Shown here in pieces: positions 11,833 through 22,201 of a stretch of DNA of 64,000 nt (position 1 is its first letter; every line of letters begins with the position of its first letter). A program made the translations under genes and the position numbers. The DNA is from Tuctoria greenei (Eukaryota > Streptophyta > Magnoliopsida > Poales > Poaceae): positions 113,986,866 to 114,050,865 of the forward strand of contig JAYESD010000010.1 in NCBI GenBank assembly GCA_036927565.1, given 5' to 3'. The notes under the pieces are model-generated. The model ran no database searches. It saw only the letters and a program-made list of their open reading frames with translations, and was not told the DNA's origin.

Positions 11833-11925
11833 CTAAAAAGTTTTGTCGTTGGCAGGCGTAATGTCCCCGCTCAGGTTGAAGGTTGAGCTGGAGGAGGCAT
11901 GAGGCACAATCTTCTTGTTGGCCAT
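11833..11925 (-). pseudogene. Athila-2 remnant of the extra 3' ORF (30 codons)
   Basis: The ATG at 11,925 opens MANKKIVPHASSSSTFNLSG, matching the start of the larger ORF at 37,736 in Athila-3. After about 30 codons the sequence jumps directly to the second purine-tract region. Compared with Athila-3, roughly 0.9 kb, nearly all of the ORF, is deleted. Its function is unknown. Confidence 0.75.
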
Positions 11926-12289
11926 GATGAGGACGGGAGGAAGATGATGATTCATTGAGGTGTATAACTTTCCTCTCTGTTTCAGTCCTTTAAATAGGCG
12001 GGGAACGACGCGTTTCACCGAGGATTTTGCGGAGGATATTGAGGAGGATCAACACAAGAAAACAGAACGCGAAAGGCGCAAAGGGAAAGTCGGCCGACCC
12101 TAGGGTTCGGTCAAACCCCTCCTGGCTCCGTTCGGGCCACATTTTCTCGGGTCGATTAAATGGGCCTTCTAGAAGAAGATTTGGATGGGCCCATTAGTTG
12201 GACGCGGATAATTTAAATAGAATTGAAAGAAATGGCATGGAAATCGATTAGATTTACCGCGTCAAATTCCTTTTCTGTATCCTTTTGGG

Positions 12290-13543
12290 AATCAAGAAAT
12301 AATTTGAGTCGGTGTCCATTCACTTTGAATAGTTGACCGTCATCACCTTGGAGTGTGATTGCTTCATGGGATGAAGTATCTACTATAGTGAAGGGTCCTT
12401 CCCATTTACTTCTAAGCTTCCCATGTCCAAATAATTTAACCCTAGAGTTAAAGAGTAAAACTTTATCTCCTTATCGTGCCATCTTTTAGTTCTATCTTTA
12501 TAAATTCTGGCACTGTGGTACGCCTTATCTCTCTATTCTTCCAACTCAGAGATTTGCTTTAATCGGTGATTTCCAGCTTCGTTAAGATTCATGTTCCACC
12601 GCTTGATGGCCCAATACGCTCTATGTTCTAATTCTACGGGAAGATGGCAAGTCTTCCCATAGACAAGTTGGAAAGGAGACATGCCGATGGTTGTGTTGTA
12701 GGCAGTACGATATACCCACAATGCGTCAGGTAGCTTTTGCTTCCATCCCGTTCCCATTTCCAAGACAGTCTTTTGCAGAATATTCTTAATTTGCTTATTA
12801 GATGTTTCTGCTTGACCACTTGTCTGTGAGTGGTATGGGGTAGCAATGTTATGCTGGTCTCCAAGTTCCCTTAAAAATTCTGGAAGGTCTTATCTATGAA
12901 ACGTGACCCTCCATCACTTATGACCATACAGGGAGTTCCAAAGCGTGGGAAAATGATCTCATGGAACATTTTCCTTGCTTGCTTGGAATCAACATTTTTG
13001 CATGGCAATGCTTCTACCCATTTTGACACATAATCGACGGCAACCAGAATATACTCGCAATCATAAGACCTAGGAAAAGGTCCCATGAAATCAATACCCC
13101 ATACATCAAATAATTACACTTGGCGGGCGGAGTGAGCGAGACCAAGACGGGCCAGACGTGGAGTGGCGAAGGGGGCCTACTATACGTATACGTGATTAGT
13201 AAGTGGTTCAAGACATCAAATGAAAAAGAAAAAGAGAACTATTGAACAGTGTGATTGATTGTATGTTAGAGGCATCGCATTGCGAGCAGAGATTCCTCCA
13301 TGCTTCTGGCATTTCCAACATCTGCGAATGAATTCCTTGGTATCTTCATACATTGAAGGCCAATAGAATCCACTCTGCCAGATCTTTGCCTGAGTACGGT
13401 AAACACCGTAATGACCACCATAGGGGCCAGCATGGCATTTCTCTATGATTTTGGTGCCTTCGATTGATGGGACGCACCTTCTAAGAAGGCCATCAGCACA
13501 TACTCGATAGAGGTAAGGGTCATCCCAAAGGTGTCTACGACTC
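12290..13543 (-). pseudogene. Athila-2 pol: integrase
   Basis: Minus-strand fragments in order: the zinc-binding region (13,540-13,260, frameshifted); the core with catalytic Asp near 13,060 (VDYVSKWVEALP), Asp in ISDGGSRF and Glu in SGQAETSNKQ; then the C-terminal part (LWVYRTAYNTTIGMSPFQLVYG; ISELEE), fading near 12,290. An unexplained insert of about 130 bp at roughly 13,113-13,245 breaks the frame. Further stops lie near 12,530 and 12,870. The 12,020-12,290 stretch below it holds a second GGTCGGCCGA-like dyad (about 12,090) and no gene. Confidence 0.8.
13113..13245. other. Unidentified ~130-bp insert within Athila-2 integrase
   Basis: Athila-3 runs without a gap through this point (38,955-38,975). 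Athila-2 carries a GC-rich stretch (GGCGGGCGGAGTGAGCGAG...), a TATACGTATACG palindrome and an A-rich tail. No terminal inverted repeat or clear TSD was found. It may be filler DNA or a captured host fragment. Confidence 0.55.
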
Positions 13544-16500
13544 TCATAAATGAGTTTTTTTGTTCTCCCCTGGTGGTACGTATCCCGTGACCATAAAGTT
13601 CACGATATCCGCATACCAATGGTGAGAGTCTGTCACCTTGAGGAGCATATCATCTCGTAGGAAGTCATTGATAGGTATGTCCATAGTTTGTGTGACTTCC
13701 ATATGTGAAAGATGATCTGCTACTGAATTCTCTACTCCTTTCTTATCTCTTATTTCCAGATCAAATTCTTGGAGTAGAAGAATCCATCGAATTAGCGTGG
13801 GTTTATCATCCTTTTTGGTAAGCAGATATTTCAAAGCAGCATGGTCTGTGTAGACTATGACCTTTGCTCCAACCAAATAGGATCTAAACTTGTCGATAGC
13901 AAAAACTACTGCTAGGAGCTCTTTCTCAGTTGTAGCATAATTGAGTTGGGCTCCTGTTAGAGTTTTGCTAGCGTAGGCTATTGCGTGATGATTTTTATCT
14001 TTGGTTTGGCCTAAGATCGCACCAACAGCAAAGTCACTGGCGTCACACATGATTTCAAATGGCAGCGTCCAATCAGGAGGTTGGATAATTGGAGCTGAGA
14101 TGAGTGCCTTTTTGAGTATATCAAATGATTTAAGGCATTCATCATCGAAATCAAAGGGAGCTTCTATAGCTAATAGGTTGGTGAGGGGTCTAGCGATTTT
14201 GGAGAAATCCTCGATAAATCGTCGTTAGAACCCCGCATGACCTAAAAAGTTGCGGATTCCCTTAACATTGATACGAGGTGGATGTTTTTCAATAACTTCA
14301 ATTTTAGCTTTGTCCACCTCTATCACCCTCTCGGACACCAAGTGTACAAGAACAATGCCTTCCCGGACCATGAAATGGCACTTTTCCCAATTAAGCATGA
14401 GGTCCTTCTCCTGGCATCTTTGTAAGACCCTTTCTAAATTTTCTAGACAATGATCAAAAGTGTTTCCATAGACGGAGAAATCGTCCATGAAAACTTCCAT
14501 GATATACTCGATCATGTCTGAAAATATAGACATCATGCATCTCTGGAAAGAGGCAGGAGCGTTACATAGTCCAAAGGACATACGCTGGTAGGCATAGGTC
14601 CTATAAGGACATGTGAACGTGGTCTTACTTTGATCATCGGGATGGATAGGAATTTGATGATATCTCGAATACCCATCAAGGAAACAGAAGTAGGAGTGTT
14701 TTGCCAGTCGCTCTAAGATCTCATCGATGAAGGGCAATGAAAAATGGTCTTTCCTTGTTGCCTTGTTAAGTTTTCGGTAATCAATGCACATCCTCCATCC
14801 TGTGACGGTCCGTTGAGGAATTAATTCATACCTCTCGTTTTGAACGACCATCATACCTCCCTTCTTAGGCACTACTTGAACCGGACTTACCCATTCACTA
14901 TGAGGAATACGGTAAATAATCTTGGCATGCAGAAGTTTCAAGACTTCTTTCTTGATAACTTCCCGCATAGCATTATTCAATCGCCTTTTAGGTTCCCTTG
15001 AGGGGACCCTCTCAGGGTCAATAGGAATACGATGGGTGCATAGCGCTGGACTAATTCCCTTGAGATCCTGAAGTGAATATCCAAAAACAGCTTTATGCCT
15101 TTCTAACATGGCTATGAGTTTGAGCGTTTCATCATCTGAAAGCTTGTCACTTATGATGACAGGAGCTTCCAAATCGCCATTAAGGAAGGCATAACATAGG
15201 CCTGGAGGTAGAATCTTGATCTCAACAGGAGGTTTTGGGGAGGGCTCTTCTTTTGGCAATTCTATTTCCTCTTGAAATTCATCCTCCTCTTGGACGAAGT
15301 CTTCTTCTCCTTTAATTTCAAGGGGTTCTAAAAATTGAAGAGTCCTAACCTCCTCCATTGGCTCATCTTGGATGGGAGATTCTGCAGATGTGTTCTTTGA
15401 ACGCAGAATAGGCATGGAGAAATTTCTTCCTCCAAGATTGATATTGAGGCTTCCTTCAAAAGGAACTTCCATGAGAATATTCTCTATGGGAATCCCTATC
15501 ATGATGTCAAAATCTTGGATTTCGAACACGTGAAAATCTAGGAGAGCCTCAACATATTTATGTTTAACAGACACTTGTTGCAGAACCCCACATCCTTCAA
15601 GAATGGTTCCAAATGAATCTCGGAAGGATTTGCGTGTTGGTGCCAATGGCACATCACCAAGAATGGCGAGAGCACAAGAATCGGAAATGAGATTTGCTCC
15701 AATAGTAGGGTTGTATAGGATTCTCATTGGTGTCCCTCTAATAGAAAATAAAATGGTAGCCAAAGATGAGGTCATCCGAAGAATTTCGGGTGAATTCTCG
15801 ACTTCAGCTGTCCATTCTCTGCTCAGGATAGAGGTCAACTACTTGACCGTCTGACGGACAAACACCCCGTCAGGTGGTTCAGGTGGAGTTGGTGGCAATG
15901 AAGGTTTCCTATAGCAACAATACTTCGAGGTATTTTCATAATCTTCAAAAAACTCTTCCTCGAAGTAAAATGGAAACTGCGAGGGTTGAATTTCTTCTAC
16001 CTTCGTAGTCTCAGGTTCAGGAGAGGATTCATCTGGCAAGGCTTGGGGTAAATAAGAAATGGGTTCATCCTTGTCCAAGAGTGTATCCTCTGTTCTTGAC
16101 ACGACTTCCTCTTGGGGAGGCTCATTAAGACCCATAATGAAGGAAGAATTTTCTAGAATTCTGTCCAGAAGATCCTTGCCTTCTTCTGGAGTCTTATGGA
16201 GGAAAGATCCTCTTGTAGTGTCAAGATATAGGGCAGACTCTTTGTTTAATCCCATGAAGAAATGTTGCAAAAGCATTGGATCAGGGATTAACAAATCTGG
16301 GCTAGAATTTTTCAAAAGAGAAAATCTGTCCCAAGCTGCACCTATGGATTCCTTCTCCATCTGCTGGAAGCATAGTACTTCCTTTTGTAAGGAAACAATT
16401 CGGGCAATGGGAAAGAAAACACGACAAAACTTGTCTCGTAATTCACTCCAATCACCGTTTGTCTTCCCAACATAGTGGTTGTACCATTGTTTGGCTTTTT

Positions 16501-16765
16501 CCTTGAGGGAAAAAGGAAACAACTTCCATTTGAGAGTTTCCTGTGTCATAACTTTGATTAGAAGGCATGAACACAGTTGTTTGAACTCTCGTAGATGGTG
16601 GTAAGGGTTTTCACAATTCGTTCCTGAGAAGGATTGTTCCTGAACCATGGATATAAAGCTAGGGCGAAGTTCATAGCTGGTTGAACAAGTAGGTTCCGCC
16701 GAAGGCGGTCGCTCACAGAACCTGCCCTTCGGAGCAGAGTAAGAAAGAATGGTGGGTTGCTCCAT
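13544..16765 (-). pseudogene. Athila-2 gag-protease-RT-RNase H, one frame with two stop codons
   Basis: A single minus-strand frame runs from ATG 16,765 to about 13,544, over 1,070 codons, broken only by TAG at 15,839-15,841 and TAA at 14,225-14,227. Order: N-terminal gag (PPSAEP, SYELRP, FSGTNCENPYHHLREF, LKWKLFPFSL, about 16,765-16,150); linker; protease region (ELxTSILSREW context, LYNPTIGANLISDS, MIGIP, 15,838-15,470); acidic Glu-rich spacer; RT (GWRMCIDYRKLNKATRKDHF, FLDGYSRYHQIP, SFGLCNAPASFQR, catalytic VFMDDFSVYG near 14,480); and RNase H (MCDASDFAVGAILGQ, VYTDHAALKYLL, 14,050-13,700). RT catalytic Asp residues are intact. It is the best-preserved Athila pol here. Confidence 0.88.
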
Positions 16766-16860
16766 TTATATGGTAGTGGTAAGGTAGGAATAAGAAAGGT
16801 AAGATGATAGATAAGGAGAATATGATACGAGGGTGACCTTAGTTTGAAGATTAACAGCAA

Positions 16861-16882
16861 CCGTTCCCCGGCAACGACACCA
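16861..16882 (-). other. Athila-2 primer-binding site (tRNA-Asp type)
   Basis: On the minus strand it starts TGGTGTCGTTGCCGGGGAAC, a near match to the complement of tRNA-Asp 3' sequence. It lies 8 bp inside LTR C. Confidence 0.85.
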
Positions 16883-16890
16883 GAAATGCT

Positions 16891-18118
16891 TGTTGATATT
16901 TCTTAACACCACAGAGTTATCCGCAAGCGCACGGAAAAACCGTTGTAGCACTTCCCCTTAAGGAGTATTCCCAAGGGTATCGAATCCAAAGAACGTGTGT
17001 GCTAATCTTTCGAACTAGCTCACCCAAGGACACAAAGTTGATTGGTAGGCAAGGAACAGAGAGGAATTCAAAGTATTAATCCTAATTCAAGGTAGTTTGC
17101 AGTAGATGCTTGCTTCGGGCACGGGCTTACTCCTAGCAATACTAGGAAGACTCCCGCCAAGAGCCTATGGTATAGCCGAACATGGAAGATTACGAAGGAC
17201 AGATAGGGCTATCACCACCTACTTCCTACCTCTTCAATCCATGGGTCTACAAGATATCCACTGATGATTTATAACCTAAGCACCACGCTTACGTTCTAAA
17301 TCACTACTCTTGTTGTTTCAAACACAAAGCTACAACTAGATCCTCTAATGAATTAAAGCAGTGAACCCACAAGTAACTACTTGTGCAAACTACTAAGAAT
17401 AAAATATCAAACTTGTATTGAATTCACAAAGGCTTACTTGATTGAGTAAAATCTTTGTAGGGGTACAAGTGTATAAGAGGGACTTGACAAGCCCAAGCCT
17501 CCTTCTCCTAGACTCTTTACCACACTCTCCTTCTACTTTGGTAGCCTCTAGGACTACTCTAAATCTTTGGAGTGTAGCACTATTCTCAAATTTTGGTGTG
17601 TGTGAGAAGTGAGGTGAGGGGGTTTATTTATAAGTGGAGAAGGGTTGGTTCCTGCCACAATTAACGCACGAATCAGTCACCATTGACTCCAGGGAGTCGG
17701 GAGGAGCCAACACGTGTCATTTGACCGAGTTTGGCGCCAGGAAGAGGTCGGCCGAACCCCTGGTTCGGCCGACCTGGTCAAGGCTCCCCTCGGGGAGTGC
17801 TTCCTCCACGCGGCTTCCAGGTGGGCCCCCTTGATATATATGGGTGCAACACCATTGGATCTCCTCATATTCTTCTATTTGTGGGTCATTTGATCCATGT
17901 GTTGCCACATGTCATCGCCTGGTTCGTTGAAATCCATTTTCATGGATTCATCCTTGCATGTTTTGTTATTTTGGGTAATAATTCACCTGCATACAGATAA
18001 ACACCAACACTTGTGGAATTGGGTTAGTGTATAACCCTACCACTATGTTTTGTGTTTCTTTTATGCACATTATGAGGTGAATTGACAGTCAAAATGTGGT
18101 ACTTAAGGACCATCAACA
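16891..18118 (-). repeat. Athila LTR C (5' LTR of Athila-2)
   Basis: 1,228 bp, the same length as LTR B and roughly 5 percent different in the part compared by eye. Its outer end (CATCAACA at 18,118) is complete and abuts Tekay gag (TCAGG). There is no matching duplication at the far end of the composite. Confidence 0.9.
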
Positions 18119-18635
18119 TCAGGTTCTCAAATTCTTGCCTCTTCAAAATCATAACTCCTTCCGGCACATAATGAGAACAGAAGCTCTCCTTGAATTCGGC
18201 CCAAGTAATCCTCTCTTGATTCTCATGATCATTACATAGCGAATCCAACCAATCGACAGCTACTCCAACCAGTTGATGAGACGCAAATAGCACCTTCTCC
18301 CGGTCACTGCATTGGACAATAGCTAGCTTCTTCTCCACGGACTTGAGCCAATCATTAGCATCCATAGGGTCAGCAGCTTGAGCAAAGGTTGGTGGCCTAG
18401 TTCTCATAAACTCTCCCAACTGGTTATGATGAGGTGGGGGTGGCGGTGGAGGCATGTGGGGCTGATTGTTGTTGTTGCCAGCCTGCAGCTGTCCCGTAGT
18501 CTGTATCATGGTCTGCATGAGCTGGTTATGCATAGCTAATAGCTGCTCAAGGTTGATAGCTCCCTGGGCAGGTCCTTGTCCATTATTGTTCTGAGGTGCT
18601 CCATTGTTCTCCTCCTCATCACTGCCATCCCTCTG
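18119..18635 (-). pseudogene. Tekay gag, central fragment
   Basis: Minus-strand frame of about 172 codons: a Gln/Asn-rich segment (QLLAMHNQLMQTMIQTTGQ), a Pro/His run, then the gag core with RPPTF, ADPMDANDWLKSVEKKL, CSDREKVLFASH, TWAEFKESFCSHYVPEG and LKRQEFENL. Its start codon and first seven codons lie across the CRM insertion at 25,978-25,956. Its C-terminal end is cut by Athila LTR C. Gag is the structural protein of the particle. Confidence 0.85.
18631..18635. repeat. CRM target-site duplication CTCTG (partner GTCTG at 25,956-25,960)
   Basis: Five bases flank each CRM LTR terminus (TGATGAGG... / ...CCTATCA). The two copies differ at one base, consistent with a mutated TSD. Confidence 0.7.
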
Positions 18636-19503
18636 TGATGAGGACATCAACACCCTTGATACATCCACACCAACTCAGCTACCGGTTTCTGGTCCGATCA
18701 CTCGCACTCGTGCACGTCAACTAAACTATGAGGTGAACTCGTTCTTGGCCTTATGTCCATATTTTCTAGACCGTGGAACTACGTGCTTTCTTGTTTTGCT
18801 TAGGAACAATAGAGAGGAGCCAATGGGAAGGGAATTCGCGCGGACAGGATTTGGACAGCAGAACAGCACCAACTTGTGACGACCACCACTATTTCATACG
18901 GACTCCGATCTGGGCGTTCAAGTACTTCCTAGAAATATTATCAAGTCTACTTTCAAACGGATCTGGCCTCATGTCCATATCTATTCGGAGTCGGCCGCAA
19001 TAGTTATTTCAATACCAAGACCTTTTTCTGTCCATGGTGCTGCATCACCAAAATTGGGCCCATGGCCCATGTATCGTTTGGAGTCCATTAGGGACTCGTG
19101 ATTAGGGTTTCTCACGACCCTAGAGAGGTAATAAATAGTAGCATCCGCCCTCATTAGCTGGTGGGTTTTGTTTATTCGTAAGTTAGCTTCTGCTGCTTCC
19201 TTGTACACGCGCGTGTCGACTAGATCGCCCGTCTACTTGTATCCAGAACCCCACTTTAGATTGATTCAACAGATAAGTGCTTGTTCTTCTTGTTCTTGCG
19301 TGTTCTTAGATTGCTTGCAGGAACAAAGGCCCTCGTGTTCAGGTTGATTGTACGCCAGCAAGATCAATACAACTTCGGAGTCGGTGTACCGATCGCTAAG
19401 GCGCATCGTCTTGGGGACGGTGTAGTCGGATCGCCAACGTCTTCTCCTCCACAAATCGAACCCTCCTATTCTCATCGAAAGATCGGGAACCAAGATCCTA
19501 TCA
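18636..19503 (+). repeat. CRM 5' LTR
   Basis: 868 bp with termini TGATGAGG and CCTATCA. A TATA-like TAATAAATAG lies near 19,127. Its first ~240 bp is the same sequence that encodes the integrase tail in the 3' LTR. Confidence 0.9.
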
Positions 19504-19505
19504 AG

Positions 19506-19517
19506 TGGTATCAGAGC
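19506..19517 (+). other. CRM primer-binding site (tRNA-iMet)
   Basis: TGGTATCAGAGC is a perfect complement of the initiator tRNA-Met 3' end, two bases inside the LTR. Confidence 0.9.
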
Positions 19518-20609
19518 AAGGTTAATCGGTGAGAGTGCTACCATTACTTTTCTTTCCGCTGTTATCATCCTATAGTCCAGAAAAAGCCCAAAAAATACCA
19601 GATCTGTTTTTTCCCATTATTCCTAGACCATTGTGCCTTTTACTTTCTCCACTTAGTCAAGACTTGTTGAGTTCATGGTTGCTTTGACGAGTCAAGTTGC
19701 TGGTCTTTAGTTTTGCACCACTAGAGTTTCGAGTTCGTGTCACATTCGGTCACCTAGTTCGAGTCAGATTCGTAGTTCGAGTTTGAGTCGGATTACTAGT
19801 TTGAGTTTGAATCAGATTGCTACTTCGAGTTTGAGTCGGATTACTAGTTCGAGTTTGAGTCGGATTACGAGTTCAAATCATATTGCTACTTTGAGTTTGA
19901 GTCAGATTGCTAGTTCGAGTTTGAGTCGGATTACGAGTTCAAATCAGATTGCTACTTCGAGTTTGAGTCGGATTGCTAGTTCGAGTTTGAGTCTGATTAC
20001 TAGTTCGAGTTCGAATCAGATTGCTACTTCGAGTTTGAGTCATATTAGTAATTTGAGTTTGACAACAAGAAAAAGGCAAGTGCAAAATCAAAAGCCGCAC
20101 AAAAGCCACAAGCAATTAGAGAAGAAAAAAAAAGGCAAGTGCAAGATCAAAAGCCGCATGTGCAAATTTTGTTCTAGGGTTTCCTGATTCCATCTAGAGA
20201 GAGTTTGGGTGACCACCCCAACAAAAAAAAAACGAAAAAAAAAGAAAAAAAATCAGATTGTTGTTTGGGGTGTTTTTGGTGACGACATTGGTGTCTCGGC
20301 TCGCGTCTCTAGTACGGTCTAGACTAAGATCAGCACAGTACTGTCGTAGAATATTTATTCAGCTTGTTGTGATTAACGTGGTGAAAGTTTGCTCCTTGTG
20401 CTAGTTCAGCCACCTAAAGCCATAGATTGACACCTGCTCTTGAAGTTGTTCATTACTTGCTGGTTGCCATCACCTTCTTGCTGAGCTTTGTAGGAACAGG
20501 TAAGAGCTTGATTGAACAGGTTGAGAGTGAGCGAGTTATCTCCACCAGCACCTTTGTAGCTAGGGATAACGTTACCCTTTCATATTGGATTGTTTTTTTT
20601 CTACTAACC
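19518..20609 (+). other. CRM untranslated leader with 24-bp minisatellite and splice-like sites
   Basis: About 1.1 kb between PBS and gag. It holds 13 head-to-tail copies of a ~24-bp unit with core TTCGAGTTTGAGTCGGATT (19,754-20,062), then A-rich tracts (20,100-20,255). A donor-like CAG|GTAAGA lies at 20,497-20,505. The Ser/Leu-rich reading frame over the repeat is a by-product, not a gene. Confidence 0.7.
19754..20062 (+). repeat. 24-bp minisatellite, ~13 units
   Basis: Alternating variants (GGATTACTAG / AGATTGCTAC) repeat every ~24 bp, with some shorter units near 18 bp. There are no spacers, so it is a tandem repeat and not a CRISPR array. Confidence 0.85.
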
Positions 20610-21559
20610 ATGGCAGGAGGAGCAAATACAAATGAAGACGTGCATTCACCTCGCACACGGGGAATTATACAACACTTTGAACGCCAAGTGCGGCTACACA
20701 CAGAAGCGCTTGATGAGGATTTTCGTGTTACCAGTGACCGCCTTGGTCAATTGGAAAATATGCAGATCGACACCAACACCAAAATCAGCACGTTGGAGAT
20801 TTCCATTCAAACATTGAACACCTCTATTGGAGCCATCCTGCAGCGCCTTGAGGAGAGGGATCGTGGACGCACTGCAGATGGATAGGTGAGCAATGCTCCT
20901 AGTATTGTATGTGACAATGAAGATGACTATTCTGCAGATACGGAGATTGGGGAAGATGAGGAAGCTAGGCCACGACGCCGGCTACAACACAACCGTCAAG
21001 GCATAGGTGGACATCGTCGGCGTGAGGTACGCAATCATGAAGATACTTTTAACAAGATCAAATTTATGATACCTCATTTGATGGTAAATATGACCCTGAT
21101 GCATATATTACTTGGGAGATTTTTGTTGATCAAAAATTTGCATGTCATGAGTTTCCTGAAAACGCAAGAGTTAGAGCAGCCACTAGTGAGTTTACTGATT
21201 TTGCTTCTGTTTGGTGGATCGAACATGGCAAGAAAAATCCTAATAACATACCACAAACTTGGGATGCTTTGAAACGGCTCATGCGGGCTAGATTTGTTCC
21301 TTCTTACTATGCACGTGATCTGTTAAATAAGTTACAACAATTGAGACAGGGAGCTAAAAGTGTAGAAGAGTATTTTCAAGAATTACAAATGGGTATGTTG
21401 CGTTGTAATATAGACGAGGATGAGGAACCAGCTATGGCTAGATTTTTGGGTGGTTTAAACCGTGAAATTCAGGACATACTTGCTTATAAAGATTACAATA
21501 ATGTTACCCGTTTGTTCCATCTTGCTTGTAAAGCTGAAAGGGAAGTGCAGGGACGATGA
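20610..21559 (+). pseudogene. CRM gag, N-terminal and core
   Basis: ATG at 20,610 (MAGGANTNEDVHSPRTRG). A heptad-like stretch is followed by an in-frame TAG at 20,883-20,885 and then an acidic/Arg-rich segment. A frameshift near 21,070-21,077 leads into the gag core (FDGKYDPDAYITWE, CHEFPENARV, SVWWIEHGKKNP, QLRQGAKSVEEYF, LGGLNREIQDI, HLACKAEREVQGR). A TGA at 21,557-21,559 closes it. Gag would form the particle. At least three lesions prevent this. Confidence 0.85.
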
Positions 21560-22201
21560 ACTAGCTCTAGAACTAATATTTCTGTAGGAAAGATTAGCTC
21601 ATGGCAACCACGCACGACTACTCCTTCGACTGGGCGTGCTTCCCCGCCATCTTCTTCACCAAGTCGGGCAGCACCTTCTTCTTCCAGCAACAAGCCACGT
21701 GCTTCTTCCACTAGCTCAGCAGTAAAGACCACCCAAAAGCCCACCGAGAGTGCTTCTTCCGTAGCATCTACCGGACTATCTAGAGACGTTCAATGTCACA
21801 AGTGCAAGGGTTTTGGCCATGTGCAGCGTGACTGCCCAAGCAAACGTGTTCTAATTGTTAAAGATGACGGTGAGTACTCATCTGCTAGCGATTTTGATGA
21901 CGATACATGTGTTTTGCTTGCAGCTGACTATGCAGGTAGCGATGAACATCAAGAAGAGCATATTGGTGCAGAAGATGCAGCGCACTATGATAGTCTCATT
22001 GTGCAGCGTGTGCTTAGTGCACAAATGGAGCAAGCGGAACAAAATCAAAGGCACACATTATTCCAAACAAAGTGTGTCGTCAAAGAGCGATCTTGCCGCA
22101 TGATCATTGATGGAGGTAGCTGCAACAACTTGGCCAGCAGTGACATGGTGACCAAGCTGGCACTAAGCACCAAACCGCACCCACATCCCTATGTCTCGTG
22201 A
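21560..22201 (+). pseudogene. CRM gag zinc knuckle and protease N-terminal half
   Basis: The frame is open again after the TGA: a Ser/Pro/Thr-rich linker, the knuckle CHKCKGFGHVQRDC (CX2CX4HX4C, near 21,795-21,837), an acidic stretch, then the protease active-site motif MIIDGGSCNNL near 22,098. DGG is the usual CRM form. It ends shortly after at a TGA (22,199-22,201). The protease C-terminal half, including the expected LLGRPW-type motif, is missing. The next sequence matches the protease-RT linker, so roughly 70 codons appear deleted. Confidence 0.8.

Larger units (their letters stand above)
6129..18118 (-). mobile_element. Athila-lineage composite: LTR A - deleted internal - LTR B - full internal - LTR C
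   Basis: Three related LTRs (6,129-7,320; 9,182-10,409; 16,891-18,118) alternate with two internal regions, all in minus orientation. The A-B unit (Athila-1) keeps only gag and part of protease. The B-C unit (Athila-2) keeps gag to integrase plus the 3' region. Both PBSs match a tRNA-Asp 3' end. The outer flanks do not match as a TSD (GTATG before 6,129, TCAGG after 18,118) and lie in different Tekay genes (RT and gag). Lineage is called from gag and RT similarity and from the tRNA-Asp PBS. Confidence 0.85.

Noticed and set aside
18981..19208. Antisense 75-codon ORF in the CRM LTR (also 25,433-25,660)
   Set aside because: It is present in both LTRs because the LTRs are identical there. It has no recognised domain and is best seen as an antisense by-product.
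19754..20062. Possible CRISPR array
   Set aside because: Units are head-to-tail without unique spacers, in plant DNA inside a retrotransposon leader. The same applies to the 70-bp array at 33,837-34,110 and 46,551-47,225.
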